Source: Pseudomonas koreensis
GTDB lineage: Bacteria > Pseudomonadota > Gammaproteobacteria > Pseudomonadales > Pseudomonadaceae
DNA: 64,000 nucleotides
Assembly: GCF_012986595.1 (NCBI RefSeq)
Contig: NZ_JAAQYM010000007.1
Coordinates: 1 to 64,000, forward strand
Direction of reading: 5' to 3'
Shown here in pieces: positions 16,962 to 26,077 of the stretch. Position numbers and translations under genes: made by a program. Within the stretch, counting starts at the first letter, position 1; each line of letters begins with the position of its first letter. The notes beneath the pieces were generated by a model. That model saw nothing but the letters and a program-made list of their open reading frames with translations, was not told where the DNA came from and did not search any database.

Positions 16962-18457
16962 AAACGCTCCAGTTCGGGGAATGGCAGTTGTCCGGCGTGA
17001 ATGTGCATCGCGCCGAATTCCGCGCAGCGATGCAGCGTCGGAATGTTCTTGCCGGGGTTGAGCAGGCCTTGCGGGTCGAACGCGGCTTTGACCGCGTGGA
17101 ACAGGCTCAGCTCAGCGCTGTTGAATTGCGCGCACATCTGATTGATTTTCTCGCGGCCGACGCCGTGCTCACCGGTGATGCTGCCGCCGACCTGCACGCA
17201 CAGTTCGAGAATCTTCCCGCCCAACGCTTCCGCGCGATGCAGTTCGCCGGGCTGGTTGGCGTCGAACAGGATCAACGGGTGCATGTTGCCGTCGCCGGCA
17301 TGGAACACGTTGGCGACGCGTAAACCGTATTCGACAGCGAGGCGGGCGATGCCTTGCAGCACGCCGGGCAACTCGCGGCGCGGGATGGTGCCGTCCATGC
17401 AGTAGTAGTCCGGCGACAAGCGGCCGATGGCCGGAAAGGCGTTTTTGCGCCCAGCCCAGAAGCGCACGCGCTCGGCTTCATCCCGGGCCTGCCGCACCTC
17501 GCTGGCGCCGGCCTGGAGCATGACGTCGCGGACCCGCAGGCAATCATCGTGAACGTCGGCTTCGACGCCATCGAGTTCGCACAACAGGATCGCCTCGGCA
17601 TCGACCGGGTAACCGGCGTGAATGAAATCTTCGGCGGCGCGGATCGCCAGGTTGTCCATCATCTCCAGGCCGCCGGGTATGATCCCCGCCGCGATGATGT
17701 CGGCCACGGCGCGGCCGGCCTTTTCCACCGAGTCGAAACTGGCCAACAGCACCTTGGCGACTTGCGGTTTGGGCAGCAGTTTGACCGTGACTTCGGTGAT
17801 GATCCCCAGCAATCCTTCCGAGCCGGTGAACAGCGCGAGCAAATCAAAACCCGGCGCATCGAGGGCGTCGCTGCCCAGGGTCAGGCGTTCGCCTTCGATG
17901 GTCAGCACTTCGATCTTCAGCAGGTTGTGCACGGTCAGGCCGTACTTGAGGCAATGCACGCCGCCGGCGTTTTCCGCGACGTTGCCGCCGATCGAGCAGG
18001 CGATCTGCGACGACGGATCCGGCGCGTAATACAGGCCGAACGGCGCCGCCGCCTGGGAAATCGCCAGGTTGCGCACCCCCGGCTGAACCCGCGCAGTGCG
18101 GGCTGCCGGGTCGATATGCAGGATGTTGTTGAACCGCGCCATCACCAGCAGCAGGCCTTTTTCCAGCGGCAAGGCGCCGCCCGACAGCCCGGTGCCAGCG
18201 CCACGGGCAACCACGGGCACGGTGTGTTGATGGCAGAGTTTGAGCAGGGCCTGCACCTGATCGAGTCGGCGGGGCAGGGCGACCAGCATCGGCGTGGTGC
18301 GATAGGCCGACAGCCCGTCGCACTCGTAGGGCTTGAGTTCGTCTTCGCGCCAGAGTAGGTCAAGATCCGGGATGGCGTGCTGCAGGGTTTTCAGCAGTTC
18401 AGCCTTGTTCACCGCCGGTAGCGGGCCATCAAGGCGTTCGTCGTAGAGAATGTTCAT
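16958..18457 (-). CDS. glcD: glycolate oxidase catalytic subunit
   Basis: This 499-residue FAD-linked oxidase oxidises glycolate (and often D-lactate) to the 2-oxo acid. It shows the FAD_binding_4 pattern (VVARGAGTGLSGGALP, QIACSIGGNVAENAGG) and the C-terminal GSITGEHGVGREK that ends the FAD_oxidase_C domain. The ATG at 18457 matches the usual GlcD N terminus; longer frames upstream pass through a REP. No GlcC regulator or GlcG is adjacent, unlike in several other pseudomonads. Confidence 0.95.
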   Translation of the reverse strand: MNILYDERLDGPLPAVNKAELLKTLQHAIPDLDLLWREDELKPYECDGLSAYRTTPMLVALPRRLDQVQALLKLCHQHTVPVVARGAGTGLSGGALPLEKGLLLVMARFNNILHIDPAARTARVQPGVRNLAISQAAAPFGLYYAPDPSSQIACSIGGNVAENAGGVHCLKYGLTVHNLLKIEVLTIEGERLTLGSDALDAPGFDLLALFTGSEGLLGIITEVTVKLLPKPQVAKVLLASFDSVEKAGRAVADIIAAGIIPGGLEMMDNLAIRAAEDFIHAGYPVDAEAILLCELDGVEADVHDDCLRVRDVMLQAGASEVRQARDEAERVRFWAGRKNAFPAIGRLSPDYYCMDGTIPRRELPGVLQGIARLAVEYGLRVANVFHAGDGNMHPLILFDANQPGELHRAEALGGKILELCVQVGGSITGEHGVGREKINQMCAQFNSAELSLFHAVKAAFDPQGLLNPGKNIPTLHRCAEFGAMHIHAGQLPFPELERF

Positions 18458-18495
18458 TCCGACCTTCCGAATCTTTGTCGCCGGGACGGTTTGTT

Positions 18496-18605
18496 GTGGC
18501 GAGAGAGCTTGCTCCCGCCGGGCTGCGCAGCAGACCTGAGAGGCAAGCCGTATTCGCTGGATTAGGGCCGCTTCGCGCCCCAGCGGGAGCAAGCTCCCTC
18601 GCCAC
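18496..18605. repeat. REP pair (GTGGCGAGGGAGCTTGCTCC class)
   Basis: Inverted REP copies at 18496-18520 and about 18580-18605 lie in the gap between the glcD start and the hydrolase end. They are the same class as the pair at 13117, so glcDEF-hglS is bracketed by one REP family. Confidence 0.85.
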
Positions 18606-18622
18606 GATCCCGGCAGTGGGTT

Positions 18623-19549
18623 TCATCGCTGATTGCCCAGAAACTCCCGATACAACCGCGCGGTATTCCCCGGCTGTTCAACCATCGGCATGTGCCCGAC
18701 GCCGTCCCACACGTCGACCCGCAGGTTGGCGATGCCCTTGCTCCAGATCGGTACGCTGCTAACGTCGATCAAGCGGTCCTTGCGTCCCCACAACAGCAGC
18801 GCCGGGCATTTGATGTCGGCCAGTTTCGGCTCCATCGGCGGGCTGGCGCGAAAGTCGCGGAAGATCTCTTCCAGCTCGTCGCGCTGGCGTTCGTAACGCT
18901 GGGCGATCGCGTCCAGTACCAGCCCGGGCACCCACGGTGGCGAGGCCATGGTCATCGCATAGAACTGGCGAAACTCTTCCCGGGAATTGATCAGAAACGG
19001 GTTATGCCCGCGCGCCAGATGCCGCTCCATGTCGCTGGCCTGCGGTGCGGTGACGCCGGCCGGGTCGATCAGCGCCACCGAGGCGATCCGCTCCGGGTAA
19101 GTCGCCGCCAGCCATGCCGCGATGTAGCCGCCCATCGAGTTGCCGATCACGTGCACTTTCTCCACGCCACAGACGTCGAGCAACTGGATCATGCGCTTGG
19201 CCTGCAGCGGAATGTCATAGCCACCACCGGCCTTGAACCCGGTTTCACCGTGGCCGGCGATGTCCGGAATGATCACCCGGTACTGCCGGACGAAATGCCG
19301 GGCAAAGCGCAGCCACAGGTTCTTGTCGGCGCTGTAGCCGTGCAGCATCAGGATCGCGCTGGCCGCTTCATAGGGGCCGCCTTGCCACGTCGATACGCTC
19401 ATTTCGGCAATCGGCACCTCGATTTTATGCAGCTTATACAGCTTGGCTTCGAGGGCCGTACTCAGGTCGTACAGCCAATGGCCGACCGCCGGGTAACTTA
19501 ACCAGCTCCAGGCGACGAAAACCGCGAGAGCGACAAACAGCAAAAGCAT
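18623..19549 (-). CDS. alpha/beta hydrolase, membrane-anchored lipase/esterase-like
   Basis: This is a 308-residue serine hydrolase with an N-terminal hydrophobic anchor (LLLFVALAVFVAWSWL). The nucleophile elbow is VIGNSMGGYIAAW, the oxyanion region LMLHGYSADKNLW, the acid probably the Asp of GRKDRLIDV and the base the His of DGVGHMPMVEQP. It resembles Moraxella lipase 3-type enzymes. It lies 21 bases downstream of a Baeyer-Villiger-type monooxygenase on the same strand, so it may hydrolyse the ester or lactone made by that enzyme. The substrate is unknown. Confidence 0.85.
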   Translation of the reverse strand: MLLLFVALAVFVAWSWLSYPAVGHWLYDLSTALEAKLYKLHKIEVPIAEMSVSTWQGGPYEAASAILMLHGYSADKNLWLRFARHFVRQYRVIIPDIAGHGETGFKAGGGYDIPLQAKRMIQLLDVCGVEKVHVIGNSMGGYIAAWLAATYPERIASVALIDPAGVTAPQASDMERHLARGHNPFLINSREEFRQFYAMTMASPPWVPGLVLDAIAQRYERQRDELEEIFRDFRASPPMEPKLADIKCPALLLWGRKDRLIDVSSVPIWSKGIANLRVDVWDGVGHMPMVEQPGNTARLYREFLGNQR

Positions 19550-19570
19550 CGACGTCTTCCTTTTACGTGT

Positions 19571-21022
19571 TCAGGACAGAATGTGGTCAGCCGGTTTCAG
19601 CGCCCGGGTCAACCGGTAGTAGCTGAAACTGAAGCCCGGAAATATCGCGATCACATGACCGCTTTTGCTCTGATACCAACTGTGACAGCCGCCGGATTTC
19701 CATACCGTGCGTTCCATCTCACGGTGGATCATTGCAGTGTAGGAACGTTCCGCTTCGGCGCGCACCTCGATGCTGTGCAGGCCCCTGGCCTCAAGGGTGT
19801 GGATGCAATCGAGGATGTAGTTCATCTGCGCCTCGATGATGAACAGCGCCGAGGTATGCCCGATGCCGGTGTTCGGGCCGGTGACGATAAACAGGTTGGG
19901 GAAGTCCGGCAGGCTGGTGCCCAGATAGGCGCGCGGGTACTGCGCCCAGACATCCTTGAGCTGTACGCCGTGCTTGCCGGTCACCGGGTAGGACACCACG
20001 CCGTCGGTGGCGTCGTAGCCGGTCGACCAGACAATCAGGTCGACCTCAATGTGCTGGCCGTCCGTGGTGGTGATTCCGCTTTCATCGATTTCGGCGATGC
20101 CTTGCTCACGACTGTGCAACGTGACATTGGGCCGGGTCAGCGCCGGGTAATAAGTGCTGGAAAGCAGGATGCGCTTGCAGCCGATGGTGAAGTCCGGGGT
20201 GAGTTTTTCGCGCAACAGCGGATCCGGCACCTGCTGCTTGAGAAAGCGCAGCGCCTGACGCTGGACCAGGTGAATCGCCGGTCTGGAATATTTGAAGGCG
20301 ATCACCCGGGTTTCGAATTGCCAGTAGAGCAGCCAGCGCAGCAGCTTGTACGCCGGTTTCAAGCCCAGCAACCAGCGCTGAAAGCGCCCGAACGTGCGAT
20401 CAGCCCGCGGCAACACCCAGTGCGCTGTGCGCTGGAACACATGCAGGTGCCCGACCTCGGGGGCAATCGCCGGAATCACCTGCGCGGCACTGGCGCCGCT
20501 GCCGACGATGGCCACGCGTTTACCCCGGTAGTCGTAGCTGTGATCCCAGTTGTTGGTATGAAAAGTCTTGCCCTGAAAGCGCTCCAGGCCGGGGAAGGCG
20601 GGGATCACCGGTTGGCTCAGCGGGCCGCTGGCGTTGATCACGAACTGCGCGTAGAAGACTCCGCGGCTGGTCTGCACCGCCCAGCGCTTTTCCGCCTCGT
20701 GCCATTCAATGTGTTCAACATTGGTTTGCAGCTCGACACGTTCGCGCAGGCCGAAATGCTCGATCACGTATTGGGTGTATTGATGCAGTTCGGCCTGGGC
20801 GGCGAACATCTGCGTCCAGCGATACGGCGCGAACGACAGCGAATACAGTGGCGAAGGCACATCCACCGCTGCGCCGGGGTAGGTGTTCTGGCACCAGGTG
20901 CCGCCGAAAAAGTCGCGTCGTTCCAGCAGGCGGAAATCATCGATCCCGGCCTTGAGCAAATTGACCGCCGCACACTGGCCGCCAAATCCGCTGCCGATGA
21001 TCAACACTCGGTAGGTCTGCAT
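19571..21022 (-). CDS. flavin-containing Baeyer-Villiger-type monooxygenase
   Basis: This is a 483-residue FAD/NADPH oxygenase that inserts oxygen next to a ketone to give an ester or lactone. Visible motifs are the N-terminal FAD site (IIGSGFGGQCAAVNL), the BVMO fingerprint F-x-G-x3-HT-x2-W (FQGKTFHTNNW), the NADPH site (VAIVGSGASAAQV) and a late ATG-like stretch (VWSTGYDA). An esterase-type hydrolase follows directly. Other flavin monooxygenases of this shape oxidise heteroatoms, so the substrate class is open. Confidence 0.88.
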   Translation of the reverse strand: MQTYRVLIIGSGFGGQCAAVNLLKAGIDDFRLLERRDFFGGTWCQNTYPGAAVDVPSPLYSLSFAPYRWTQMFAAQAELHQYTQYVIEHFGLRERVELQTNVEHIEWHEAEKRWAVQTSRGVFYAQFVINASGPLSQPVIPAFPGLERFQGKTFHTNNWDHSYDYRGKRVAIVGSGASAAQVIPAIAPEVGHLHVFQRTAHWVLPRADRTFGRFQRWLLGLKPAYKLLRWLLYWQFETRVIAFKYSRPAIHLVQRQALRFLKQQVPDPLLREKLTPDFTIGCKRILLSSTYYPALTRPNVTLHSREQGIAEIDESGITTTDGQHIEVDLIVWSTGYDATDGVVSYPVTGKHGVQLKDVWAQYPRAYLGTSLPDFPNLFIVTGPNTGIGHTSALFIIEAQMNYILDCIHTLEARGLHSIEVRAEAERSYTAMIHREMERTVWKSGGCHSWYQSKSGHVIAIFPGFSFSYYRLTRALKPADHILS

Positions 21023-21212
21023 GGGCCTCCTTCTTATAGTCGTTTTTCCGTTTTCATCCTTTCAGGTATAGCTAAATATTTGCCCTGTGCGCGGCGGCGA
21101 TGCCCCGGTATTCAGCGGCTGGCCGGTGATGGCTATTTAATCGCTGCCTGTTAGACTTCCAGCACATCCGTCTGACGGTGTGCGCAGGTTCCGTTGAGTG
21201 GTCGAGGCCCTT

Positions 21213-22286
21213 ATGCGAAACAAGGGGGGAAAGGGACTTTCACTGGCCAGGAGGCTTTATACATCGCGAACCCTCGGCCTGGTGCTGGGGCTGTTGTGCG
21301 TGAGCGCGGCGATGTACCCGCTCGACCCGCCGCTGTGGGTCTGGGGGCTGATGTTGTTCAATGGCCTGCTCTGGCCGCATCTGGCGTTTCAATGGGCCCG
21401 TCGTGCCAGCGTTCCCTACCACGCCGAACACCGCAATCTGTTGGTCGACGCATTTATGGGCGGCTTCTGGGTCGCCGCCATGCATTTCAATCCGCTGCCC
21501 AGTGCCACCACTGTTTCGATGATGGCGATGAACAACGTTGCCATCGGCGGGCTGCGTTTTCTCGCCGCTGGCCTGGCGGCGCAGATCCTCGGCATCGGTG
21601 TCGGCCTGGTGGTGTTCGCCCCGGCCTTCATCCCGCAAACCTCACCGTTGCAGCTCTACGCGTGCCTGCCGTTGCTGATGCTGTACCCATTGGCGCTGGG
21701 CTGGATCTGCTTTCGCCAGGCCTACACGCTGGGCCTGCACAAGCGTGAGCTGCTGGCGCTGAGCCGCACCGATAGCCTCACCGGGCTGCTCAACCACGGC
21801 GCCTGGAAGGATCAGCTGGAAGTCGAGTTTCAACGCTGCCGCCGGCAGCAGCAGGGCGCGGCCATCGCGCTGATCGACATCGACCATTTCAAACCGATCA
21901 ACGACACCTACGGTCACGTCGCCGGCGACATCGTGCTGCGCCAGTTGAGCAAGATGCTCAAGCAGAACCTGCGCGCCGCCGACGTTGCCGGGCGGTACGG
22001 CGGCGATGAATTCTGCGTGATCCTGCCCGACCTGCCGCTGTTCAACGCCGCCCAGGCCATGGAAGCCTTGCGCGAACGTTTCGCCACCCTGGGTTACGAG
22101 CAGAACCCGGCGCTCAAGGTCAGCCTGAGCATTGGCCTGGCCGCCTACGATCCGAGCCATGGCGACGCGACCCGGTGGCTCAACGATGCCGATCAGGCGC
22201 TGTACGAGGCCAAGGCCACCGGGCGCAATCGAGTGATCTGCAACAGTGATGATCGGCCGAAACACGAAGTGCTTGATTCGGTCTGA
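21213..22286 (+). CDS. diguanylate cyclase with MASE2 sensor (AdrA-like)
   Basis: This inner-membrane enzyme makes cyclic di-GMP from two GTP. The N-terminal half has five or so hydrophobic segments and fits the MASE2 sensor module. The C-terminal half is a complete GGDEF domain with DSLTGLLNHGAW, IDIDHFKPINDTYGH and the active-site loop YGGDEF. An RxxD product-inhibition site (RAAD) lies exactly five residues before GGDEF. The ATG at 21213 follows GAGG; a GTG at 21198 would add five residues. Length from the ATG is 357 residues. No EAL domain is present. Confidence 0.92.
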   Translation: MRNKGGKGLSLARRLYTSRTLGLVLGLLCVSAAMYPLDPPLWVWGLMLFNGLLWPHLAFQWARRASVPYHAEHRNLLVDAFMGGFWVAAMHFNPLPSATTVSMMAMNNVAIGGLRFLAAGLAAQILGIGVGLVVFAPAFIPQTSPLQLYACLPLLMLYPLALGWICFRQAYTLGLHKRELLALSRTDSLTGLLNHGAWKDQLEVEFQRCRRQQQGAAIALIDIDHFKPINDTYGHVAGDIVLRQLSKMLKQNLRAADVAGRYGGDEFCVILPDLPLFNAAQAMEALRERFATLGYEQNPALKVSLSIGLAAYDPSHGDATRWLNDADQALYEAKATGRNRVICNSDDRPKHEVLDSV

Positions 22287-22409
22287 CTGCTCAGCACAAT
22301 TCCTGCAGGTGTTCGGTGTCCGCCGCAGAGATGTCGCATCCGGTATAGAGCCTCGCGCCGATGTCAGGTACGGTTTAATCCCCCCCCGACGCGAAACAAG
22401 GATCGATTC

Positions 22410-23642
22410 ATGACGTTCTCATTTTCCCGCTCCCTGCTGGCCGCCAGCCTCGGTCTGTCCCTTGCCTTCAGCACCGCCAACGCCTTCGCCGAACCGCACA
22501 AGCAAGTGCTGGCCGATGCCGAGCAGTATCAGCCCGAAGCGCTGAAACTGCTGGAACGGCTGGTCAATATCGACTCCGGCTCCGGTTATGAACCGGGCTT
22601 GAAACAGGTCAGCGAGATCGCCATCGATGAACTGAAAAAACTTGGCGCGACCATCGAGCTGGTGCCCAATACCCCGGAAAAATCCAATCATGTGCTGGCG
22701 ACCTTCAAGGGCACCGGCAAGGCGAAAATCCTCTTGATGGCGCACATGGACACGGTGTTCAAGGAAGGCTCTGCCGCCGAACGCCCATTCCGGATCAAGG
22801 ACGGCCGCGCCTACGGGCCGGGGGTGATGGACGACAAGGGCGGCATCGTCGCCGGGATCTACGCGCTGAAAATTCTGCAGAACCTCGACTTCAAGGACTA
22901 CGCGCAAATCACCTTCCTGCTCGACGCCAGCGAGGAAACCGGCTCGGACGTCGCCACCGACCTGATCAAGAAAACCGCCAAGGCCCATGACGTGACCCTC
23001 AACCTTGAGCCGGGGCGTCCGGCCGATGGCCTGGTGGTGTGGCGCAAGGGCAGTGCGACCGCGCTGGTCGAGGTCAAGGGCAAGGCTGCGCATGCCGGGG
23101 TGGCGCCGGAGCTGGGGCGTAACGCGGCAATGGAGGCGGCGCACCAGATTCTGCAACTGGGCAAACTCGGCGACGAGGCGAAGAAAACCACGATCAACTT
23201 CACCGTGCTCCAGGCCGGCGATCGCACCAACGTGATCCCGGATCACGCCAGCGCCAAGGCTGACGTGCGCGCGGCGGTACCGGAAGAGTTCGACCGGATC
23301 GAGAAAGACCTGGCGCGGGTGTCGCAGGACAAGCTGATCGCCGAAACCGAAGTCACCACCAGCCTCAAGCGCGGCCTGCCGCCGATGCCGCAAACGGCGG
23401 AGTCGGATCGCTTGATGGCCATGGCCCAGGGGATTTACGGCGAGATCGGCCGCAAGCTGACCGAGGAGGGCAGCGGTGGCGCGGCGGATGCCAGTCTGTC
23501 CGCCGGGGTGGGCACGCCGACGCTGGACGGTTTCGGGATTGTCGGCGGCAATATCCACACGCCGGAGGAGTACGCCGAAGTGGCGAGCGTGGCGCCGCGG
23601 ATTTATCTGTTGTCGCGGATGATCATGGAGTTGGCCAAATAG
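22410..23642 (+). CDS. secreted M20 peptidase, carboxypeptidase G2-like
   Basis: This 410-residue zinc exopeptidase is closely similar in layout to Pseudomonas carboxypeptidase G2, which removes the terminal glutamate from folates. A signal peptide ends near TANAFA-EP. Metal ligands appear in order: His and Asp of LMAHMDTVF, Asp of PGVMDDKGG, the Glu pair of DASEETG, Glu of LNLEPG and the late His of GGNIHTPEE. AAGGA precedes the ATG. It probably acts in the periplasm on N-acyl-glutamates or small peptides. It is monocistronic. Confidence 0.9.
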   Translation: MTFSFSRSLLAASLGLSLAFSTANAFAEPHKQVLADAEQYQPEALKLLERLVNIDSGSGYEPGLKQVSEIAIDELKKLGATIELVPNTPEKSNHVLATFKGTGKAKILLMAHMDTVFKEGSAAERPFRIKDGRAYGPGVMDDKGGIVAGIYALKILQNLDFKDYAQITFLLDASEETGSDVATDLIKKTAKAHDVTLNLEPGRPADGLVVWRKGSATALVEVKGKAAHAGVAPELGRNAAMEAAHQILQLGKLGDEAKKTTINFTVLQAGDRTNVIPDHASAKADVRAAVPEEFDRIEKDLARVSQDKLIAETEVTTSLKRGLPPMPQTAESDRLMAMAQGIYGEIGRKLTEEGSGGAADASLSAGVGTPTLDGFGIVGGNIHTPEEYAEVASVAPRIYLLSRMIMELAK

Positions 23643-23750
23643 GCACAGCTTGAACAGTGTTCAGGGATGAGGCGACCGGCCCCATCGCTGGCGAGCCACC
23701 CGCAGTGGATCTTCAGTGAACGCAGTCTCTGTGTTCGACACAGATCAAAT

Positions 23751-23776
23751 GTGGGAGCGAGCCTGCTCGCGATGGC
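23751..23776. repeat. REP (GTGGGAGCGAGCCTGCTCGC class)
   Basis: A single palindromic REP sits in the 284-base gap between the peptidase and the oxaloacetate decarboxylase. Apart from this and the REP at 23883, the gap contains nothing I recognise. Confidence 0.8.
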
Positions 23777-23882
23777 GTCGGTACAATCAACAGCCATACA
23801 GCCTGATCCACCGCCTTCGCTGGCAAGGCAGCTCCCAAAGGGTTGGGGGGTGACCACACATCGATGGTCTGCCAAATCACCT

Positions 23883-23908
23883 GTGGGAGCGGGCTTGCCC
23901 GCGATGGC
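23883..23908. repeat. REP (variant GTGGGAGCGGGCTTGCCCGC)
   Basis: This is a second REP in direct orientation to the one at 23751, with compensated stem changes (GGGCTTGCCC), showing that the hairpin rather than the sequence is conserved. Confidence 0.8.
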
Positions 23909-23926
23909 GTCAGCCCGGCCAACACA

Positions 23927-24796
23927 TCACTCCTTGACGCTCATGTATTCCTTCGCCCACAGGATGTAATCCTCAGGCTGGGTGTAGGTGTGTGTCAGCT
24001 CGGTGGCGCTCAGGTCCGAGGCCTGGGTGAAGATCTGCCGCTGTTCGCGCAGGCTGTCGTAGGTGGCCTTGATCGCCGCGAAATAGGCGCCGTGACCGTC
24101 GATGGTCACGCGCACGCCCAGTTCGGCCAGGCGTTTGTCGTCGCGCAGTGCCGGGTTGCCGTAGGTGACCAGCATCAGCGGCACGGTCAAGTGTTCGGCA
24201 ATTTGCTCGAGCTGATCGAAGTCCTGTATCCCGACCATGCAGATGCCATCGGCACCGGCGGCCTGGTATTGCTTGGTGCGGCTGATGATTTCCTGGTTCG
24301 GCAGGATGCCGGCGTTGGTGCGGGCAATGATCGCCATTTCCGAATCGACCCGGGCTTCCAGCGCCGCGCGGATCTTGCCGACGCCTTCGGCGACCGAGAT
24401 CAGGTCGGTGGATTTGCGGCCGAATTGTGCCGGCAGCAGGGTGTCTTCGATGGTCAGGGCGGCGACGCCGGCGCGTTCCAGTTCGACGATGGTGCGCATC
24501 ACGTTGAGGGCGTTGCCGTAGCCGTGGTCGGCGTCGGCGATCACCGGCAATTGGGCGACGCGGCCGATGCGGGTGGCCTGTTCGGCGAATTCACTGAGGG
24601 TGATCAGGGCAAAGTCGGGGGCGCCCAGTACCTGCAACGAGGCCACGGAGCCGCCGAGGATCCCGACTTCAAAACCCAGGTCGGCGGCAATGCGCGCGGA
24701 CATCGGGTCAAACACCGAGGCGGTGTGGTAGCAGGTGTCGGAAGCCAGCAATTGACGGAAGTTACGGCGCAAATCTTGATGGGAAAGCCTGGTCAT
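23927..24796 (-). CDS. oxaloacetate decarboxylase (PEP mutase/isocitrate lyase superfamily)
   Basis: This 289-residue protein resembles P. aeruginosa PA4872, a Mg-dependent oxaloacetate decarboxylase. It has superfamily marks VFDPMSARIAADLGF, the metal-binding VIADADHGYGNA and the ALTIEDTLLP strand. It lacks the KKCGH active-site motif of isocitrate lyases, as expected for this branch. The ATG at 24796 gives the family N terminus (MTRLSHQDLRRNF). Its role is likely to be to trim excess oxaloacetate to pyruvate. Confidence 0.88.
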   Translation of the reverse strand: MTRLSHQDLRRNFRQLLASDTCYHTASVFDPMSARIAADLGFEVGILGGSVASLQVLGAPDFALITLSEFAEQATRIGRVAQLPVIADADHGYGNALNVMRTIVELERAGVAALTIEDTLLPAQFGRKSTDLISVAEGVGKIRAALEARVDSEMAIIARTNAGILPNQEIISRTKQYQAAGADGICMVGIQDFDQLEQIAEHLTVPLMLVTYGNPALRDDKRLAELGVRVTIDGHGAYFAAIKATYDSLREQRQIFTQASDLSATELTHTYTQPEDYILWAKEYMSVKE

Positions 24797-24981
24797 ACGA
24801 GTTCCACCAATACAAAGGAATGGAACGGCTTGAGCAAAGGTGTCAACGCCGAAGAATGAAAAGGCTATCACGCGAATGGGTCAGGGTTCATGACGAATTT
24901 GCGAGTGAGGCGTTGATGATGGTCCCAGCGGCTGAAAGGTTTCATCTGCAATCAGCGGATTTCCAGTGGCAGGCCCCGAGT

Positions 24982-26016
24982 TCAGGCCGCTACCGCCTGT
25001 TGCTGTTGCCTGGGCAGCAGCACCGCGCGCACCGAATTGCCCGGTTGCAATTGCAGGCGCTTGGCGGTGAGGCGGTCGACCACCAGGGTATTGCCGACCT
25101 GACGACCCGCGGCCACGGTGATGCGGCAGTTTTCCAGGCGCCGGTTGTGGATCAGCCATAACGGCGCCTGATCATCCGGCGTGCCCAGGCTCAGGGTCAG
25201 CGCCAGGCTGTCGCGCACGGTACGAATGCTGCCGATCGGTGCTTCGATCACCGGGCCGCCGTCGAAGATGTCGATGTAGCCCTTATGGGTAAACCCTTCT
25301 TCGCGCAGGATCTTCAGCGCCGGTTCGGTGTTGGGATGCGGTTGGCCAATGACCGCTTGTGCCTGTTCGGTCAGTAGGCAGGTGTACAGCGGCTGGCGCG
25401 GCATCAGTTCGGCGATGAACGACTTGTTGCCCAGGCCCGACAAGTGGTCGGCGTGGCTGAAGTCCATCTTGAAAAAGTGCCGGCCCAGGCTGTCCCAGAA
25501 CGGTGAACGACCAAGTTCATCGGCGCTGCCGCGCAGTTCGGCGATCATCTTCTCGCCAAACAGCTGCGGAAACTCGGCCACGAACAGCAAGCGTCCCAAC
25601 GACAGCAGCCGCCCATTGCTGCCGTGGCGATGGTCGTGGCTGAGGAACAATGAGCACAGTTCCGACTGGCCCGTCAGTTCGTTATTGAGAAACAGCGTAG
25701 GAATCTGCCGCGAAATGCCCAGATCCGGCGCCGAACTCACGGTCAGGCCAACCCGGTAGTTGTACCAGGGCTCACGCAGGCCCACCGCCCCGGTCAGGGC
25801 GCTGACACCGACCACGCGCAGGTCGTCGTCTTCGAGCACGAACAGATAATCGGCGTCGGCCCGCTCGACCTGCTCGGCGAACGCGCGCTGAGCCCAGCGC
25901 ACCCGATGGGCGAGGCGGTCTTCATTGGCCGGCAGGGTGGTGAACCCCGGGCCGGCCTGTTGCACCAGGGTCATCAGCGCGGGCAGGTCGCTGACTTTGA
26001 CCGGACGGACGATCAT
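24982..26016 (-). CDS. aruG: arginine N-succinyltransferase, beta-type subunit
   Basis: This 344-residue AstA/AruG-family acyltransferase starts with MIVRPVKVSDLPAL and has LCSLFLSHDHRHGSNGRLLS and SPFWDSLGRHFF motifs. It transfers succinyl from succinyl-CoA to arginine (or ornithine) in the AST pathway. AAGGAG precedes the ATG at 26016. It forms a pair with aruF upstream (61-base gap), but the other AST genes (aruC, D, B, E) are absent here, so this is either a split locus or a second copy serving another pathway. Confidence 0.9.
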   Translation of the reverse strand: MIVRPVKVSDLPALMTLVQQAGPGFTTLPANEDRLAHRVRWAQRAFAEQVERADADYLFVLEDDDLRVVGVSALTGAVGLREPWYNYRVGLTVSSAPDLGISRQIPTLFLNNELTGQSELCSLFLSHDHRHGSNGRLLSLGRLLFVAEFPQLFGEKMIAELRGSADELGRSPFWDSLGRHFFKMDFSHADHLSGLGNKSFIAELMPRQPLYTCLLTEQAQAVIGQPHPNTEPALKILREEGFTHKGYIDIFDGGPVIEAPIGSIRTVRDSLALTLSLGTPDDQAPLWLIHNRRLENCRITVAAGRQVGNTLVVDRLTAKRLQLQPGNSVRAVLLPRQQQQAVAA

Positions 26017-26077
26017 GCGGTAACTCCTTGTACGCGCCTGTTCGGGCACTGTCGTTGGGTGTGCAGCCGGGCGTGGT

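Noticed and set aside
19583..21154. 523-codon frame opposite the BVMO gene
   Set aside because: It is antisense to a protein with all BVMO motifs. The shadow has no recognisable domain.
23751..23908. Spaced palindromes resembling a CRISPR array
   Set aside because: There are only two copies with unequal arms, no regular spacers and no cas genes. They match REP elements found throughout the window.
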